The position numbers and the translations under genes are program-made. Below are positions 44,360 through 52,281 of a stretch of 64,000 nucleotides of DNA, one piece after another (positions within the stretch are counted from its first letter, which is position 1; each line of letters starts with the position of its first letter). The notes beneath the pieces are model-generated. The model did no database searches. It was not told where the DNA came from and saw nothing but the letters and a program-made list of their open reading frames with translations. The DNA is taken from contig DAOSNS010000008.1 of assembly GCA_035373625.1 (NCBI GenBank), positions 1 through 64,000 on the forward strand. Direction: 5' to 3'. This DNA is from DSWT01 sp035373625 (lineage in GTDB: Bacteria; Chloroflexota; Anaerolineae; B4-G1; SLSP01).

Positions 44360-45514
44360 CTAATCAAAGTACGTATCCCCCGGCCACAGCAGCGATTTGG
44401 CGACTTTGTCGTTCAGCTCGACGCCGATGCCGGGGGCTTCGGAGACGTGCATCCACCCGTTGCGGATGAAGGGCTTGTCTCCATCGCACAGGTCGTTCCA
44501 CCAGGGAATTTCGCGCCCGTGGAATTCCAACACCAGAAAGTTGGCGACCGCCGCACAAACATGACACGCGGCCATCATCCCCAGCGGTGAGGAGACGTTG
44601 TGCGGCGCGATGGGCACGTAGAAGGCGTCGGCGATGCGCTTGGCTTCCATCATACCGCCGGCCTTCGAGAGATCGGGCATGATCACGTCGCACGCTTGCT
44701 TTTGCAGCAATTCGAGGAACTCGAAGCGCGTGTACTGGTTCTCGCCGGTGCAGATGACGGTGCTGGTTTTGGCGCGGACTTGCGCCAGCGCGTCAATGTT
44801 TTCCGCGGGGACCGGCTCCTCCAGCCACATCAAGCGCAGCGGCTCCACGGCCTTCGCCAGCGTGATCGCCGAAGGAACATCGAACTGTCCGTGACAATCA
44901 ATTGCCAGATCGGTCTCATAGCCGATGCCCTCGCGGACAGCAGTGATCAGGCCGATGATGTGCCTCATTTCCTTCGCCCCTACCGTCCAGTTGACCGGAT
45001 CGAGTTTGCCAACGCCGGTATGATCCACGTCGAACTTGACCGCACTGTAACCCTCGTTTTCAATGACTTCCTGAGCTTTGGCGACATAAGCGGCCGGCGA
45101 TTCATCATCTCCGGCGTGCAGGTCGGCGTAGAGGCGGATTTTGTCGCGGTACTTGCCGCCGAGCAATTTGTAGACCGGCACACCGAGCGCTTTGCCGGTG
45201 ATGTCGTAAAGCGCGTTTTCGATGCCGGTGATGGCGAAGATGAGCGGTGGGCTGGAAGTGCCGCCATAACGCCCGGAACGGCGCAGCATTTCGTAGAGCG
45301 GCCCGGTATTGGTGGGGTCCTTACCGATGAGGAAATGCTTCATCGCTTCGATGGCTTTTTTGACGGCGAACCCTGAGGCTGCCGAAGCGGAGTTGCACTC
45401 ACCGGTGCCCACAATCCCCGCATCAGTATACACGCGGACGAACGTCCATACACTGCCGCCGCTATCCGGTTCGTGGCGGCCGATCACACATGCTTGAACA
45501 TCGGTAATTTTCAT
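44360..45514 (-). CDS. Enolase-superfamily (mandelate racemase/galactonate dehydratase-like) enzyme
   Basis: 384 residues from ATG at 45512-45514, with AAGGGA upstream. The N-terminal capping domain (1-125) is followed by the barrel: a lysine strand (SAVKFDVDH), metal ligands Asp in LAIDCHGQFD, Glu in WLEEPVPAEN and Glu in CTGENQYT, and a His in IAPHNVSSPLG near the C-terminus. This is the pattern of sugar-acid dehydratases such as galactonate dehydratase, which abstract a proton next to a carboxylate with Mg2+. Substrate uncertain. A hairpin terminator for the LysM gene lies just upstream. Confidence 0.85.
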   Translation of the reverse strand: MKITDVQACVIGRHEPDSGGSVWTFVRVYTDAGIVGTGECNSASAASGFAVKKAIEAMKHFLIGKDPTNTGPLYEMLRRSGRYGGTSSPPLIFAITGIENALYDITGKALGVPVYKLLGGKYRDKIRLYADLHAGDDESPAAYVAKAQEVIENEGYSAVKFDVDHTGVGKLDPVNWTVGAKEMRHIIGLITAVREGIGYETDLAIDCHGQFDVPSAITLAKAVEPLRLMWLEEPVPAENIDALAQVRAKTSTVICTGENQYTRFEFLELLQKQACDVIMPDLSKAGGMMEAKRIADAFYVPIAPHNVSSPLGMMAACHVCAAVANFLVLEFHGREIPWWNDLCDGDKPFIRNGWMHVSEAPGIGVELNDKVAKSLLWPGDTYFD

Positions 45515-45544
45515 ACGAATCCCTTTTTGACCTTTCACGCACAA

Positions 45545-45571
45545 AAGCCCCTCGTGAAGTTCGAGGGGCTT
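45545..45571 (-). terminator. Rho-independent terminator of the LysM gene
   Basis: AAGCCCCTCG and CGAGGGGCTT (45545-45554 and 45562-45571) form a 10-bp stem with a 7-base loop. On the minus strand it is followed by TTTTG, and it lies 19 bp after the LysM gene stop. Confidence 0.82.
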
Positions 45572-45589
45572 GCGGGTTCTGATTCGAGC

Positions 45590-46225
45590 CTAGTGCGGCG
45601 GCAGGCGCAATTGCTGCCCCACACGGATCAGGTTGGGGTTGGAGATTTGGTCCCGGTTCAGCTCGAAGATTTCAGGCCAGCGGTTGGCGTTGCCTAGTTT
45701 CTCCTTGGCGATCTTGCTCAGGCTATCGCCGGGTTGGACAACATAAATGAGTTTCGCGGCTTCTTCGGCGGCTTTCTTGGCGGCCTCTTCCTCGGCGGCT
45801 TTCCTGGCCGCTTCTTCGGCCTCTCTGGCAGCCAGCTTTGCGGCCATTTCTGCCTCGCGGCGCGCTTCGAACTCGCGCACTTTGGCAAGGGCTTCGGCTT
45901 CCTGGCGTGCCTTTTCACGTGCCTCGGCCTCTAGCCGTGCCTTTTCACGCGCCTCGGCCTCCGCGCGGGCTTTTTCGGCAGCGATGCGTGCAGCTTCAGC
46001 CTCGGCTGCCTCTTTGGCCTTTTTCTCGGCTTCAGCCTTCGCGCGGTTCTCGGCGATCTGGCGGCGTGTTTCTTCCAGTGCCGCTTCGGCTTCTGCCTTG
46101 CGCTTGGCTTCGGCTGCCGCTGCCGCTTCGGCCTCGGCTTTCTCCTTTTCCTCACGATCACCACCGAGGATCTTGCTCAAGAAACCCTTGCCGATCCTTT
46201 CTCTCTCTTTCTTTTCGTCTGGCAT
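45590..46225 (-). CDS. LysM-domain protein with long alanine/glutamate coiled coil
   Basis: 211 residues. Residues 1-25 are charged (KKERERIGKGFLSKILGG). Residues 28-155 are a highly charged Ala/Glu/Lys/Arg helix with heptad-like units such as KARQEAEALAKV and EAEAREKAR, predicted to form a coiled coil. The C-terminal LysM domain (about 160-209) shows YVVQPGDSLSKIAKEKLGNANRWPEI in two parts, then NLIRVGQQLRLP. There is no signal peptide, so the LysM may act in the cytoplasm. The low-complexity helix makes distant homology unreliable. AGGAGG lies before the ATG, and a terminator follows. Confidence 0.8.
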   Translation of the reverse strand: MPDEKKERERIGKGFLSKILGGDREEKEKAEAEAAAAAEAKRKAEAEAALEETRRQIAENRAKAEAEKKAKEAAEAEAARIAAEKARAEAEAREKARLEAEAREKARQEAEALAKVREFEARREAEMAAKLAAREAEEAARKAAEEEAAKKAAEEAAKLIYVVQPGDSLSKIAKEKLGNANRWPEIFELNRDQISNPNLIRVGQQLRLPPH

Positions 46226-46282
46226 GTCAAAACCTCCTGTTGTCTATGAAAATGATAAGCTGCCCTGAGCGACATAATAGTT

Positions 46283-46403
46283 CAGGATTTACGCAGTCAC
46301 GCTCGTTTTTCGCCGCAGAGACCACTGAGAGTGCCGAGAAACGAGAAAATCTCAGCAATCTTTGCGTGCTCTGCGGTAAAGTCTTGCAGTTTGCGTAAGT
46401 CCT
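46283..46403. repeat. Composite palindromic intergenic element
   Basis: The outer arms CAGGATTTACGCAG (about 46283) and TGCGTAAGTCCTG (about 46391) are inverted copies. The inner arms CGCCGCAGAGACCACTGAGA and GCGTGCTCTGCGG are a second nested pair. The inner CCGCAGAG/CTCTGCGG module also occurs in the element at 53753-53972. It lies between the LysM and repeat-protein genes. Confidence 0.75.
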
Positions 46404-46434
46404 GAGCTTTTCTCCCAGAACCGCTGTAAAAAAC

Positions 46435-47508
46435 TTATTGACGCAGCAGAGCCTTCAGAATGCTCTGAGCGATCACCATACCGGCAGCCTGGCGTGGCGT
46501 TTGCGCTTGACTCGGCTGTGCGGTGAGCAACGCACGGATGAAAGCCAACCGTGCCACGGCAGGGTCGGCGCCTGCCTGTTGCGCTTGCAAATAGGCCAAC
46601 CCTGCGGGCAATAAACGTCCTAAAATGTCGCCTAAATCCAGGCCACTGCCTTGCGGGGTTTGAGTTTGTTGGGGTTGGGGCTGTTGCGTCCCACCGGCCC
46701 CCATAAGCAAATCGAGCAAGCCGCCGAGCGGTGCCTGGGGTTGTGTCTGCGGTTGTGGTTGCGCCTGTACCTGAGGCTGCGGCGTGCCACCTGCTCCCAT
46801 AAGCAAATCAAGCAAGCCGCCGAGCGGCGCCTGGGATTGTGGCTGTGGCTGTGGTTGCGCCTGTACCTGAGGCTGTGGCGTGCCACCTGTCCCCATAAGC
46901 AAGTCGAGCAAGCCGCCGAGCGGCGCCTGGGGTTGTGGCTGCGGTTGTGGCTGTGGTTGCGCCTGTACCTGAGGCTGCGGCGTGCCACCTGTCCCCATAA
47001 GCAAATCGAGCAAGCCGCCGAGCGGCGCCTGGGATTGTGGCTGTGGTTGTGGCTGAGGCTGCGGTTGCGCCTGATGTTGTTGTGCGCCGGCCAATCCCAT
47101 CACCAGGTCCAATACGCTCCGTGTGGGTTGCTGAGGTTCGGGCATCCCCTGAGCGGGCACCGCATTTAACAGGGTTTCCAGCAGGGTCATGCCATCCGCA
47201 CGGGTCAATTGCGTGTGGCCTTCGAGTTTTTCGGCTGCCTGGAGCAGTCCCTGGGCATAGTACTGGCCGGTGCTCCCCTGACTGGCTTCGTTGAGATGCA
47301 GACCGGCGTAGCGCAATGCGATGGATGGCGGTTCTTCGCTGTGAGCGCGCAATGTGTCTGTCACCACGCGCATGTTGGATACCATATTATCGCCGTGATT
47401 GCGGTTGTACTCATCGAGAGCATTGATGGTTTCACGTTGTTCATCGAGAGCTTGCAGGGCTTGCTCAAACAAATCCACCAGGTTAACCGAAGATGGTGAT
47501 TCGGACAT
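46435..47508 (-). CDS. DAK2-like N-terminus fused to tandem Pro/Gln repeats
   Basis: 357 residues from ATG at 47506-47508 (AAGGAGG upstream). Residues about 5-105 resemble the DhaL/DAK2 helical domain (INALDEYNRNHGDNMVSN, SGSTGQYY-like QGSTGQYYAQGLLQAA), which in kinases and fatty-acid kinase FakA binds ADP and metal. Residues about 125-290 are tandem repeats of 32-34 residues, each APLGGLLDLLMGxGG followed by a Pro/Gln run. The C-terminus is helical (GLDLGDILGRLLPAGLAYL, AVARLAFIRALL). No kinase partner is nearby, so a structural or scaffolding role is as likely as catalysis. Confidence 0.65.
   Translation of the reverse strand: MSESPSSVNLVDLFEQALQALDEQRETINALDEYNRNHGDNMVSNMRVVTDTLRAHSEEPPSIALRYAGLHLNEASQGSTGQYYAQGLLQAAEKLEGHTQLTRADGMTLLETLLNAVPAQGMPEPQQPTRSVLDLVMGLAGAQQHQAQPQPQPQPQPQSQAPLGGLLDLLMGTGGTPQPQVQAQPQPQPQPQPQAPLGGLLDLLMGTGGTPQPQVQAQPQPQPQSQAPLGGLLDLLMGAGGTPQPQVQAQPQPQTQPQAPLGGLLDLLMGAGGTQQPQPQQTQTPQGSGLDLGDILGRLLPAGLAYLQAQQAGADPAVARLAFIRALLTAQPSQAQTPRQAAGMVIAQSILKALLRQ
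46697..47090 (-). repeat. 96/102-bp coding minisatellite
   Basis: The segment CCATAAGCAARTCRAGCAAG recurs at about 46701, 46797, 46893 and 46995, giving units of 96, 96 and 102 bp inside the preceding gene. The unit length stays a multiple of three, so copy number can change without frameshift. Confidence 0.85.
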
Positions 47509-47656
47509 AAAAACCTCCTTGAACAAGTGAATATCTACACGTGGAAAAGTTGTTACCGTCTAGCTGCCGACAAACGCAATCAGGACGCCGCCAGCCTTGA
47601 GAATGTCATATTTAGATTATATAGGCAATGTCTTAAAAAGTCAAAACCTGATGAGA

Positions 47657-47700
47657 AGGCTTTATTGTTCTCGTTATAGTGACTTCATCTGGCTTCGAAC
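47657..47700 (+). repeat. Dispersed repeat copy 1 (GGCTTTATYRTTCTYGTTA)
   Basis: This copy reads AGGCTTTATTGTTCTCGTT, then ATAGTGACTTCATCTGGCTTCGA. Related copies lie at 59286-59326 (inverted) and 60459-60500. All three are intergenic or nearly so. They contain a TACAAT/TATAGT -10-like centre, so they may be promoters or small mobile repeats. Confidence 0.6.
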
Positions 47701-47738
47701 TGTCTGTTGTGTCGCTTTCCCCGTCCTTTAGGCCGTAT

Positions 47739-49076
47739 TCAGTTGTCGGAATGTGTACCTTCCGACGTTTGATTTTCCTGGGAGACCGGCGTGACCAAGA
47801 CTTTATCCACCCGTCGTCCGTCCATATCCACGACCTCAAAACGCCAGCCCTGACATTCAAACCATTCGCCGGCGCTGGGGATGCTCTCCATCTGATAGAT
47901 CATCAGTCCGCCCACCGTTTGATAATCCCCCAGTTCTTCGTCGGGCAAGGTTTCGATGTTCAGCAGCTTTTTCAGCCTGTCAATGGGCACCATACCGTCC
48001 AGCAGCCAGGAGCCATCTTCACGCCGGATCGCTTCCGGCTCTTCGGGTTCGTCGAGCGCGGGCAAGTCGCCCACGATGCTTTCCAGGATATCGGTGTCGG
48101 TGACCATGCCCTGCACGATGCCGTATTCGTCCACAACGATGGCAAGGTGCATGCCTTTCTGCTTGAACAGGTCCAACAGTTTGAGGGTAGACATGTTCTC
48201 CGGCACGAAGAGAGGCGGGCGCGCCAGGGCGCTCAGATTCAGAGGTTCGCCGGTCAGTTGCTGCGCCAGGATGTCTCGGGCGTTCACAATGCCGATGAGG
48301 TTATCCAGTTCATCTCTGCTTAGGAGGAAACGCGAGTATGGGCTGAGGATGATTTTTTGCCGGGTGACCTCCGGCGGATCGGCTACATCCAGCCACTCGA
48401 TTTGTGGCCGCGCCGTCATCACTGCGCCGACACGCTGTTCATCCAGCCGCAGCACGCTTTCGAGGATGTCTTGCTCGGCTTCTTCCAACACACCGCTTTG
48501 CGCGCCCTGTTCGATGAGGATTTCGATCTCTTCCTGAGTGACGAGGGGTTCGGTGGAAGGTTTGATTTTCAGCGCCCACAAGACGAAATCGGTGGAAACG
48601 CTCAGCAGTTTGACCAACGGTGATGAGAGCGTCGCCAGGAACTCCATCGGTGCGCTCAGGCCGATGGCGATGCGCTCGGCGTTGTTGAGCGCCAACCGTT
48701 TCGGCACCAGCTCACCGATGATGAGCGATAAATAGGTGAGTAGGACCACCACCACCCCCACGCCGATGGCTTCGCTGTACGGTTTGAGGATGGGAAGTGC
48801 GGCGGCCCAGCCGGCGATGGTCTTTGCCAACGTCGTCCCGCCGAAGGCGCCGGACAAGACGCCGATCAAGGTGATGCCGATTTGGATGGTAGCGAGGAAT
48901 TTGTTCGGGTCGTCGGTGAGTCGCAGCGCCAGTCGGGCGTAGCGATTACCTTCCTCTGCCAATTGTTGCAAGCGCGCTTTGCGGGCTGAAACGATCGCCA
49001 TTTCGGCCATCGAGAGCAGGCCGTTAGAAAAAAGTAAAAGGATGATCACCAAAATTTCCAGGAACGAGTCGTTCAT
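47739..49076 (-). CDS. CNNM/TlyC-type membrane protein with CBS pair and CorC domain
   Basis: 445 residues: DUF21/CNNM membrane domain with about four helices (1-190; ILVIILLLFSNGLLSMAEMA, IGVGVVVVLLTYLSLIIGE), then a CBS pair (about 205-330; AVMTARPQIEWLDV, FVPENMSTLKLLDLF, LAIVVDEYGIVQGMVTDTDI) and a C-terminal CorC_HlyC domain (ADFVDVD-like WRFEVVDMDGRRVDKVLV). Such proteins export Mg2+ or Co2+ or sense nucleotides; old annotations call them hemolysins. The gene stands alone, and GTAGGATG-type sequence precedes the ATG. Confidence 0.9.
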   Translation of the reverse strand: MNDSFLEILVIILLLFSNGLLSMAEMAIVSARKARLQQLAEEGNRYARLALRLTDDPNKFLATIQIGITLIGVLSGAFGGTTLAKTIAGWAAALPILKPYSEAIGVGVVVVLLTYLSLIIGELVPKRLALNNAERIAIGLSAPMEFLATLSSPLVKLLSVSTDFVLWALKIKPSTEPLVTQEEIEILIEQGAQSGVLEEAEQDILESVLRLDEQRVGAVMTARPQIEWLDVADPPEVTRQKIILSPYSRFLLSRDELDNLIGIVNARDILAQQLTGEPLNLSALARPPLFVPENMSTLKLLDLFKQKGMHLAIVVDEYGIVQGMVTDTDILESIVGDLPALDEPEEPEAIRREDGSWLLDGMVPIDRLKKLLNIETLPDEELGDYQTVGGLMIYQMESIPSAGEWFECQGWRFEVVDMDGRRVDKVLVTPVSQENQTSEGTHSDN

Positions 49077-49109
49077 CCTACTCCTGATGTTTGAATTTTA
49101 CATCTTCAG

Positions 49110-49946
49110 CTAGCTTAGCGAACTCTTACTGCGCGTCTTCTGCAATTCGATCTGCGGCATCCGGCGGGCCAGCAAGTCCAGCGACAGCTCGATGGATTCG
49201 CGGGCTTCGTCGGGCGTCGTCGTGCCGATGGTGACCATGTCGCAGTCGCGGATGGTGTTCCACACGAAGGCCAGGCCGACGATGGGCATGAGCCGTCCCG
49301 CCGCCAGCGGCTTGATGGTCATCACGGGTTTTTTGGCTTCCCGGATGATGCGCTGCACCCAGTCTACTTCCACCTGCATCAGGAATCCGGCGGCGTTGTA
49401 GATCTGGATGTAGGTTTCGACGTCGGCGCCCATCTTGTCGGCGTAGACGACCGTCTCCGGCATGTGGGTGGAGAGGCCGGGGATCATGCCACGTTCGCGG
49501 ATCATCGCCGTGTACTTGTCCAGGTCGCGGATGGTTTTGGTCATCCGATCGGCAAGGGCGTCGGTGATCATCTGATGCGGCATACAAAACGTGGCGTGAT
49601 ATTTTTCCTTGCAGAGATCGAACACGCGCTCCGGCTCGTTTTCGGCAGGCCCGCCGGGCATGATGTTGAAGTGCGGGGTGATGATGCGCGTGATGGCTCT
49701 GCCGCTGCGCTGTTCGGCGTCTTGTAGCGCCGCTTCGAGCTTGTCGCTTACCGGCCCCATGACCGCATCAATGCCGTATTCCAGGAACACGTCCAGGATC
49801 GCGGCGATACTTTTGGGATCGTGATGCGTCTGGATGAACTTATCCTTCGCCAGACTGGTGTGTGACCACCCGAGGAACCAGTTGGTGCCGATCAACAACC
49901 GGGGTAGCGAGACCCCTCCCACTGTAGTACGCGGAAATTCAGACAT
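49110..49946 (-). CDS. Conserved TIM-barrel-like protein of unknown function
   Basis: 278 residues with AGGAGG before the ATG. Text: LLIGTNWFLGWSHTSLAKDKF, AAILDVFLEYGIDAVMGPVS, ITRIITPHFNIMPGGPAENEPE, IPGLSTHMPETVVYADKMG, KPVMTIKPLAAGRLMPI, VGLAFVWNTIRDCDMVTIGTTT. The order of alternating strands and helices and the KPLAAG end resemble aldo/keto-type or xylose isomerase-like barrels. I cannot name substrate or reaction. It is the last gene of a likely minus-strand run with panE, MFS and serine hydrolase genes upstream. Confidence 0.65.
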   Translation of the reverse strand: MSEFPRTTVGGVSLPRLLIGTNWFLGWSHTSLAKDKFIQTHHDPKSIAAILDVFLEYGIDAVMGPVSDKLEAALQDAEQRSGRAITRIITPHFNIMPGGPAENEPERVFDLCKEKYHATFCMPHQMITDALADRMTKTIRDLDKYTAMIRERGMIPGLSTHMPETVVYADKMGADVETYIQIYNAAGFLMQVEVDWVQRIIREAKKPVMTIKPLAAGRLMPIVGLAFVWNTIRDCDMVTIGTTTPDEARESIELSLDLLARRMPQIELQKTRSKSSLS

Positions 49947-49968
49947 ATTTGCCTCCTATAGTAAAATG

Positions 49969-49997
49969 GTCAACGGATTTAACGGATGAAACGGATT
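49969..49997. repeat. Left arm of inverted repeat flanking panE
   Basis: GTCAACGGATTTAACGGATG and following bases form a 29-bp arm. Its inverted partner is at 51041-51069 with two or three mismatches. The two arms enclose panE and little else. Confidence 0.75.
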
Positions 49998-50045
49998 GGG
50001 ATTTGTACTGAATTGTAACCCGTTTTTGTGATTGTGCGAGAAGGC

Positions 50046-50996
50046 CTACGGTACTCTTTTCGGGTCAAATAACTTTTGCCCCGCCGTTTGTTCCAGGACG
50101 TGAATGATGCGCACCATCGTCTGGTTGAGCGGGGTGGGGATGTCGTACTGTTTGCCCAGGGCGACCACTTTGCCGCCGAAGGCTTCGACTTCGGTTTTGC
50201 GTCCCGCTTCGATGTCTTGCAGCATCGAGGTTTTGCCCTGCGGCGACAGGGTGTTGAGGAAGGTGTACCAGTCGGCGATGTCGGCTTCTTTCAGGTTAAC
50301 GCCGACGCGCTCGGCCAGCACGATGACCTCGTGCATCAGTCCTTCCATCAACGCCTGCGCCTCTGGCGATGTCTGGAAGACGCCGTAGGGCGCGCGCATT
50401 ACCGCCGACGCCTGGTTCATCCCCACGTTGACCATAAACTTCCACCACAGAATCCGCAGCATATCCACGGGCGTCTCGTAGGCAATGCCGGCGCGCTCGA
50501 ACGCCACTTGCACGCGCCGCACACGTTCGTCAAGGTGGGTGTTCTCGGCGAGGCCGACGTAGTGCTTGCCGGGTCTGGTGTAGCTGATGCGATTGCCGTC
50601 CCGCTGCGCGTCGATGCCGACGGACACGGCGTACAGCAACTTGTCCATCCCGTAGACCGCGCCGATGATTTCCTCACTATCCAGCCCGTTCATCACCGAG
50701 ATGATCGTGGCTTGAGCGCCCACGACGGACTTCAGGTCGGGCACGGCCTCCGGCAGATGGTGATTTTTCAGCGCCACGATGATGAGGTCGGCGGGTTTGG
50801 CTTCTTCGTCCGGGTGAATCACCGGCACGGCGTAGTGTCGCCCATTGACGATCAACCCATCGCGTTTGAGACGTTCGTACCGTTCCCCGCGCGCCAGCAC
50901 TGCCGTCGCAAATTCGGGAACGTTCAAAAACTGCGTGACAAAATACGCCCCCATCGCCCCCGCGCCGAAAATAACAACGTTGTGTATTGGCTGCAT
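50046..50996 (-). CDS. panE: 2-dehydropantoate 2-reductase (ketopantoate reductase family)
   Basis: 316 residues (ATG at 50994-50996, GGAGG 5 bases upstream; the ATG one codon earlier is possible). NADPH-binding Rossmann motif VVIFGAGAMGAYF at the N-terminus, PADLIIVALKNHHLPEA with the conserved Lys-Asn, MNGLDSEE, and the C-terminal helical domain with WWKFMVNVGMNQASAV and MLQDIEAGRKTEVEAFGG, the family's catalytic Lys/Glu region. It reduces ketopantoate for coenzyme A synthesis, but many such genes act on other 2-oxo acids. It lies between inverted repeats. Confidence 0.88.
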   Translation of the reverse strand: MQPIHNVVIFGAGAMGAYFVTQFLNVPEFATAVLARGERYERLKRDGLIVNGRHYAVPVIHPDEEAKPADLIIVALKNHHLPEAVPDLKSVVGAQATIISVMNGLDSEEIIGAVYGMDKLLYAVSVGIDAQRDGNRISYTRPGKHYVGLAENTHLDERVRRVQVAFERAGIAYETPVDMLRILWWKFMVNVGMNQASAVMRAPYGVFQTSPEAQALMEGLMHEVIVLAERVGVNLKEADIADWYTFLNTLSPQGKTSMLQDIEAGRKTEVEAFGGKVVALGKQYDIPTPLNQTMVRIIHVLEQTAGQKLFDPKRVP

Positions 50997-51040
50997 CATA
51001 CCCTCCAGGAAATCACCAAATCCTCAACCAACAGATCAAA

Positions 51041-51069
51041 AATCCGTTCCATCCGTTTAATCCGTTGAC
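51041..51069. repeat. Right arm of inverted repeat flanking panE
   Basis: AATCCGTTCCATCCGTTTAA plus TCCGTTGAC, the inverted partner of 49969-49997. The arms are made of three shifted copies of a CCGTT(T/C)AA-type 10-mer. Confidence 0.75.
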
Positions 51070-51091
51070 ACCTCGACCGGCGCGAAGAAGT

Positions 51092-52270
51092 TCACGATGT
51101 TGCCGTCGTGTGCACCTTAATCGCCAGCGCAAACGGCACGGACAGCATAATCACCCCGGCCGCGCCCCAACAGAGCTTTTCATAGCCGACGAGGCTCAAC
51201 AGCGTGCCCGCCAGCAGCGACATCGTGACCGAGGTGATGTGGTTGATGCTCACCCCGGCAGAGAGCGTCGGCCCCAACTCGTCCGGTGGCGCAATGCGGT
51301 TGACGTAGGTCGAAAGCCCGATGCTCAGCGTGACCAGCAGGTTGATCCCGATCAGCATCCCGCACAGGAACCAGACGTTGTGCACCGTGGCATAGCCGAC
51401 GAAACACAGCGCCAGCAGGACGTAGCTGATCGTCAACGTGAGCCGTTCGCCGATGAGGTCCAGCAGCCGCCCGACGGTCGGCGCGAGAAGGAAGTTGACA
51501 GCGCCACTGGCGACCAAGAGCAGGCTGATCTGCCGTGCGTTCAGACCGTAGCTTTGCACCAGCACCAGCGTGCCGAACGAGCCGAAGACCTGCGTGCGTG
51601 ACCCCTCGAAGAACGTGAGCACGTAGTAGAGCCAGTAGCGTTTCTTCAGGAGAATGCGCGGCTGTGTTTGTTTCTGTTCGCCGATGTGTGTGGGGATCCG
51701 CGCCACGAGCACTCCGCCGAGTGCGATCAGCACGCCGCCGACGATGAAGAAAGCGCGCAGAGGCAATGCTTTCGCCAGCAGCGCCGTTAAACCCATCCCC
51801 ACGATGGACGCCAGCGCGCCGATCGAGGACAGGAAGCCCATGATGCGCCCGGAGTGGGCCTTCTCGGTCAGTGCGAACCCCAGCGTGCCTTGCAACGGCA
51901 GCCAGTTGTGGAAGCCGAGGCTGGCAAGCACGGCCATCGCCAACAGAGCGATATACGAGTGCACCGCCGCGTGGAGACAATAGCCCACGCCCATCAACAA
52001 CAGCGAGTAGGCCGCGCGGCGCGATAGCGGCAGACGTCGGATCAGCGCGGCGATGAAGACCAGGATCAGCCCCGGAATCTCGCGGATGCCGGCCATCCAC
52101 AAGACCTGCTTACCGCTCAAGCCGAGGTCGTTGACGAAGAAGTTGGTGCTCGCGGCGTTCAGCAATCCCTGCCCCAGGCTGATGGAGAACACGGTGAACG
52201 CCAGAATGAGCACATACGTGCCCCACATCGAGGTCGCTGCTTTGAATCTGTCACGGATCGAGGTGGTCAT
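51092..52270 (-). CDS. MFS transporter
   Basis: 392 residues with about twelve hydrophobic segments (YVLILAFTVFSISLGQGLL, IPGLILVFIAALI, IALLAMAVLASLGFHNWL, and so on) and MFS loop motifs such as RRLPLSRRAAYS after the second pair and GRLLDLIGERL in the second half. Substrate unknown. It starts 11 bp after the stop of the serine hydrolase gene, so the two are probably one operon. No strong Shine-Dalgarno is seen before the ATG; translation may be coupled to the upstream stop. Confidence 0.85.
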   Translation of the reverse strand: MTTSIRDRFKAATSMWGTYVLILAFTVFSISLGQGLLNAASTNFFVNDLGLSGKQVLWMAGIREIPGLILVFIAALIRRLPLSRRAAYSLLLMGVGYCLHAAVHSYIALLAMAVLASLGFHNWLPLQGTLGFALTEKAHSGRIMGFLSSIGALASIVGMGLTALLAKALPLRAFFIVGGVLIALGGVLVARIPTHIGEQKQTQPRILLKKRYWLYYVLTFFEGSRTQVFGSFGTLVLVQSYGLNARQISLLLVASGAVNFLLAPTVGRLLDLIGERLTLTISYVLLALCFVGYATVHNVWFLCGMLIGINLLVTLSIGLSTYVNRIAPPDELGPTLSAGVSINHITSVTMSLLAGTLLSLVGYEKLCWGAAGVIMLSVPFALAIKVHTTATS

Positions 52271-52281
52271 CGTTTGCCGGG

